A stretch of 35,048 bases of DNA from Candidatus Omnitrophota bacterium. Lineage in GTDB: Bacteria > Omnitrophota > Gorgyraeia > Zapsychrales > Zapsychraceae. The stretch's first letter is position 1. Each line of letters begins with the position of its first letter. The translations under genes were made by a program, and so were the position numbers. Positions 32,491-35,048 of the stretch are shown one piece after another. The notes under the pieces are model-generated. The model was not told the DNA's origin. It made no database searches and saw nothing but the letters and a program-made list of their open reading frames with translations. The stretch is from positions 1 through 35,048 of the forward strand of contig JAIORP010000198.1 of NCBI GenBank assembly GCA_021108075.1. The letters run 5' to 3'.

Positions 32491-32534
32491 ATGTTTAAAA
32501 GAATAAACATGACTGTCATAGACAGACTATGACA
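32491..32534. promoter_or_regulatory. Two palindromes, candidate activator sites
   Basis: ATGTTTA-AAAGAA-TAAACAT (32491-32510) and TGTCATAG-ACAGA-CTATGACA (32514-32534) are both perfect inverted repeats, only three bases apart. They lie about 120-165 bases upstream of the -24 element of the sigma-54 promoter, the usual distance for enhancer-binding proteins. The second palindrome, with eight-base arms and a five-base gap, is the better candidate. The first, AT-rich one could be a bend or a separate operator. Confidence 0.5.
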
Positions 32535-32708
32535 AACTAGATAAACCCTTCAAAACAAAAACGTTATGCGACTGTTGAAAAAAATCATCATATGTTGGGG
32601 AGATACTGGCTGTTTGCGGTATTAAAGACAGGACTTAATTTTTAGTGTCGCTTATAAATAATTATAAATCAATAACTTATGCATCATTATTCATCAGGCC
32701 TTATATTA

Positions 32709-32790
32709 ATACCAATTCCATTAAATAATGACCAACACCAATTCTGCTTTTCAGAATTAAGATAGAACAATTTATTAATGGATTTGGTAT
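32709..32790 (-). repeat. 82-bp inverted-repeat element, copy 4 (inverted)
   Basis: The element runs in the opposite orientation to the other 82-bp copies: ATACCAATTCCATTAA on the left and TTAATGGATTTGGTAT on the right, with the central hairpin AATTCTG-CTTTT-CAGAATT reading reversed. It sits in the divergent gap between the candidate activator sites and rpoN. The remainder of this 679-base gap shows no gene. Confidence 0.9.
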
Positions 32791-32898
32791 GACTTTCGAC
32801 CTGAAGCACTTAGGCCTTATGCTTAAACAGGCTTGACAAACCACCCCATATGCGAACAGTCGTCAACTGATCTTTTTCCATCCCAACAATTCATAGTT

Positions 32899-32925
32899 TT
32901 GAAATTCAATAAATTATGGTATACT
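32899..32925 (+). promoter_or_regulatory. Sigma-70-like extended -10 promoter of rpoN
   Basis: TTGAAA (32899-32904), a 15-base spacer, then TATACT (32920-32925) with an upstream TG in the extended -10 position (TGGTATACT). The start point would fall at about 32932, only a few bases before the rpoN ATG, and no ribosome site is seen. The message may be leaderless. Confidence 0.55.
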
Positions 32926-32935
32926 TTTTCTACAT

Positions 32936-34303
32936 ATGAGAATGAAAACTACAACACAACTTGCACAAAAACAAATATTAGCCCCCTACATCCAGCAATC
33001 GATAGAGGTTCTATTGCTGCCGCTAATGGACCTTAATCTTTCTATTGAGCAAGAACTGCAAAACAATCCGTTATTAGAGGCCGAAGAGATCAAACCGCAA
33101 GAGACAACTGACCCTAATCACGATGATGAATTAATGAAAAAAATAAACGATTACCAGTCAACACCAAATGTCGGATACATGGACAACTCATTTGATGATG
33201 ATATCGCGGACGAAAAACCCATCCAAAAAGAAAAATCATTAGAAGAAAGCCTCATTGAACAGTTGCATGTTGACCTCACCGATCCTTTCGACATCCTGAT
33301 AGGAGAATTTATCATTGGCAATTTAAACGAAGATGGCTATCTGCATTGTTCGATCGAGGAAATTGCCAACAGCACACAAGCAGGCCTTGAGCGCATAGAA
33401 ACCGTCTTAAAGACCATACAAATATTTGAGCCGATGGGGATCGCCGCGCGGAACCTGAAGGAATGCCTGCTCGTTCAAATGAGAGATAAAAATTGTCCGC
33501 ATAAAGATTTGGCCACGATACTGATCGAAAACCACCTCACGGAATTAGGACAAAAAAAGCTGTCGCGGATATCAAAAAAAATCAAGGTGCCGATTGAAAA
33601 CATTAAACAGGCCTTGCAGGTTATCAGTTCCCTGGAACCAAAACCTGCCCGCAATTTCAGGCCCCTGAAAATTAACACGTATATTACGCCCGATGTCTTC
33701 ATCACCAAAACCAAAGACAACTATCAAATCACGATGAACGACAGCGGTTACCCAACCCTGAGGATAAACATCCATTACAAAAAACTGCTATCCCGAAATC
33801 ACCTGACACCGGAAGAAAAAGAATTCATCCGCAATAAGTTGAAGCAAGCGGTCAATTTTATTCGGAGCATTGAACAACGCGGAAAGACAATTTTAAGAAT
33901 CGCCGAATTTATTCTTGATAAGCAAAAGACTTTTTTTCTTAACGATGACACCAACGACCTATCCCCCATGACATTGAAAGATGTCGCTTTAGCTATCGAA
34001 CGCAATGAATCGACCATCAGCAGGGCCATTAACAATAAACATATTGCAACGCCAAAAGGCATCTTACCCTTTAAATACTTTTTTTCTAAAAAAATCAGTG
34101 AAAAGTCCGAAAAGGAAGTGGCGTCGCGAAGCGTTAAGGAAGAAATTAAGAGCCTGGTAAAAGAAGAAAATCCATCCAACCCCCTCTCTGACCAGGAGAT
34201 TCAAAATATATTCCATAAAAGAGGACTCAATATCGCCCGCCGCACAATCAGCAAATACCGCCAATGCATGCACATCCTCCCTTCTCACCTTCGAAAGAAA
34301 TAA
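32936..34303 (+). CDS. rpoN: RNA polymerase sigma-54 factor
   Basis: A 455-residue sigma-54. Region I (about 1-50) has LAQKQILAPYIQQSIEVLLL and IEQELQNNPLLE, the activator-responsive part. Region II (50-110) is short and acidic. The core-binding region (about 115-300) includes QLHVDLTDPFD, GNLNEDGYL and FEPMGIAARNLKECL. The helix-turn-helix is LKDVALAIERNESTISRAINN, and the RpoN box near the end reads IARRTISKYR (family: ARRTVAKYR), which reads the -24 element. Length is normal. It is transcribed away from the EPS genes, with a sigma-54 site on the other side of the shared gap. An alternative start two codons later is possible. Confidence 0.96.
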   Translation: MRMKTTTQLAQKQILAPYIQQSIEVLLLPLMDLNLSIEQELQNNPLLEAEEIKPQETTDPNHDDELMKKINDYQSTPNVGYMDNSFDDDIADEKPIQKEKSLEESLIEQLHVDLTDPFDILIGEFIIGNLNEDGYLHCSIEEIANSTQAGLERIETVLKTIQIFEPMGIAARNLKECLLVQMRDKNCPHKDLATILIENHLTELGQKKLSRISKKIKVPIENIKQALQVISSLEPKPARNFRPLKINTYITPDVFITKTKDNYQITMNDSGYPTLRINIHYKKLLSRNHLTPEEKEFIRNKLKQAVNFIRSIEQRGKTILRIAEFILDKQKTFFLNDDTNDLSPMTLKDVALAIERNESTISRAINNKHIATPKGILPFKYFFSKKISEKSEKEVASRSVKEEIKSLVKEENPSNPLSDQEIQNIFHKRGLNIARRTISKYRQCMHILPSHLRKK

Positions 34304-34328
34304 CAGTCACACACTAAAAAAAATATTT

Positions 34329-34985
34329 CTATGTATTGCCAGGCTCCGGAAGATCGTTAGGTCTGTTTTTTAAAATAATAAGGACCAAAGCGAGCAGATA
34401 AAAATAACTGGATATGATACTCATCATGAACGACAACAAAATCAGCATTGAAAAAGATTCATAAAGAAAATTTCGCTGAATCAAAGTCTTCATCACAAGC
34501 GGAAAGAAAAATGAAAAACTGACCAAAAACATCGGAACGAGGTTAAAGGACATATCCGTTTTGATAAAATCGATTCCCTGGACAAAAGCGATCTTGATTG
34601 CCCGGCGCAAAAAAACAAACGGAAAGATAAAGACCGAAAGGACCGTTATAATATAATCAACGAACTCCAATAAGTGCGTGCCGCCAATGAGAAGAAAGAC
34701 CTTATACAATAAAATTCTCGGGCAGGCTAGAAGAAGATAGACCACCGTGTAATTCTTCCAGTGGTCCTGAAAGAGCTGTATATACGTCTCCTGATCCCGC
34801 CCGACACTCAAAGAGTAAAAACGCGCGTAGATCAAAGGAACGCACAAAAACTGGACAAGAATCTGCACATAAAACACCGCCGGATAATTATCCAAATAAA
34901 ACACGATCGAGAAGACATTCAAGACAAGCAATAAAATGATATTATTGTGGATGACCTTAGACGCTGATTGCAATAAAATTTTCAT
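34329..34985 (-). CDS. Polytopic membrane protein of unknown function
   Basis: A 218-residue hydrophobic protein with about six predicted membrane segments (near 16-34, 37-55, 82-100, 110-128, 148-168 and 180-208), short loops and a polar C-terminal tail (ILKNRPNDLPEPGNT). There is no recognisable family motif; it resembles small uncharacterised membrane proteins of the DUF975/YesL type only in general layout. GGGGG lies six bases before the ATG at 34985. It converges on rpoN with 25 bases between the two stops and no clear shared terminator. Nothing links it to EPS production beyond position. Confidence 0.7.
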   Translation of the reverse strand: MKILLQSASKVIHNNIILLLVLNVFSIVFYLDNYPAVFYVQILVQFLCVPLIYARFYSLSVGRDQETYIQLFQDHWKNYTVVYLLLACPRILLYKVFLLIGGTHLLEFVDYIITVLSVFIFPFVFLRRAIKIAFVQGIDFIKTDMSFNLVPMFLVSFSFFFPLVMKTLIQRNFLYESFSMLILLSFMMSIISSYFYLLALVLIILKNRPNDLPEPGNT

Positions 34986-35048
34986 CTCTGCCCCCTGGTA
35001 TAATCCTCATCCTATAAATCATTAATAGAATAAAGATGTGTTAATATT

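Noticed and set aside
1..35048. CRISPR arrays, tRNA or rRNA genes
   Set aside because: I saw no regularly spaced direct repeats and no recognisable tRNA or rRNA sequence; the repeated 82-bp units are dispersed inverted-repeat elements.

Overview
The window is almost entirely one exopolysaccharide (EPS) locus of the exosortase-linked type. About 31 kb (roughly 32256 down to 1585) is read on the minus strand. The organism should be a Gram-negative-type bacterium: there is an outer-membrane polysaccharide export protein, a sigma-54 gene and an exosortase with EpsI. Base composition is moderately AT-rich. The gene set recalls Omnitrophota/PVC-like or deltaproteobacterial genomes, but the sequence alone does not fix the phylum.

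Layout in order of transcription (right to left). rpoN (32936-34303) points right, away from the locus, with a membrane protein of unknown role facing it. In the 679-base divergent gap lies a near-perfect sigma-54 promoter (32358-32372) aimed at the EPS genes, with two perfect palindromes 120-180 bases upstream that suit an enhancer-binding activator. The first block holds a small MerR-like regulator, a Wza-like export protein, a Wzz-like chain-length protein, an ExeA-like ATPase, a possible four-helix-bundle protein, a frameshifted small membrane protein and a CpsD-like tyrosine autokinase. A structured leader with a 34-codon ORF and an intrinsic terminator follows, then a sugar-nucleotide epimerase and a second terminator. 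Directly behind that terminator is a consensus-like sigma-70 promoter.

The second block (25512 to 1585) is a long, tightly packed run: GT4, Wzx flippase, a decayed GT copy, GT4, GT4, GT2, GT2, a Wzy/O-antigen-ligase-like protein, two hexapeptide acyltransferases, a ThiF/E1-like enzyme, a CapA-like protein, an adenylate-forming ligase fused to a GT4, a double GT4, a heparinase-like lyase, two polysaccharide deacetylases, a membrane GT2, an exosortase and EpsI. Together they can build, decorate, flip, polymerise, export, deacetylate and trim a polysaccharide, and sort exosortase substrates. No initiating sugar-phosphate transferase and no PEP-CTERM substrate protein lies inside the window.

The left end (1-1584) is accessory: an IS3-type transposase remnant and an unrecognised gene with its own promoter, lying between two copies of an 82-bp inverted-repeat element. 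Four such copies and one 250-bp relative are scattered through the window, always between genes or at gene ends. The most unusual points are the ThiF-CapA-ligase module, the two adjacent fusion genes, the sigma-54 control region, the unrecognised leader RNA and the 82-bp element family.
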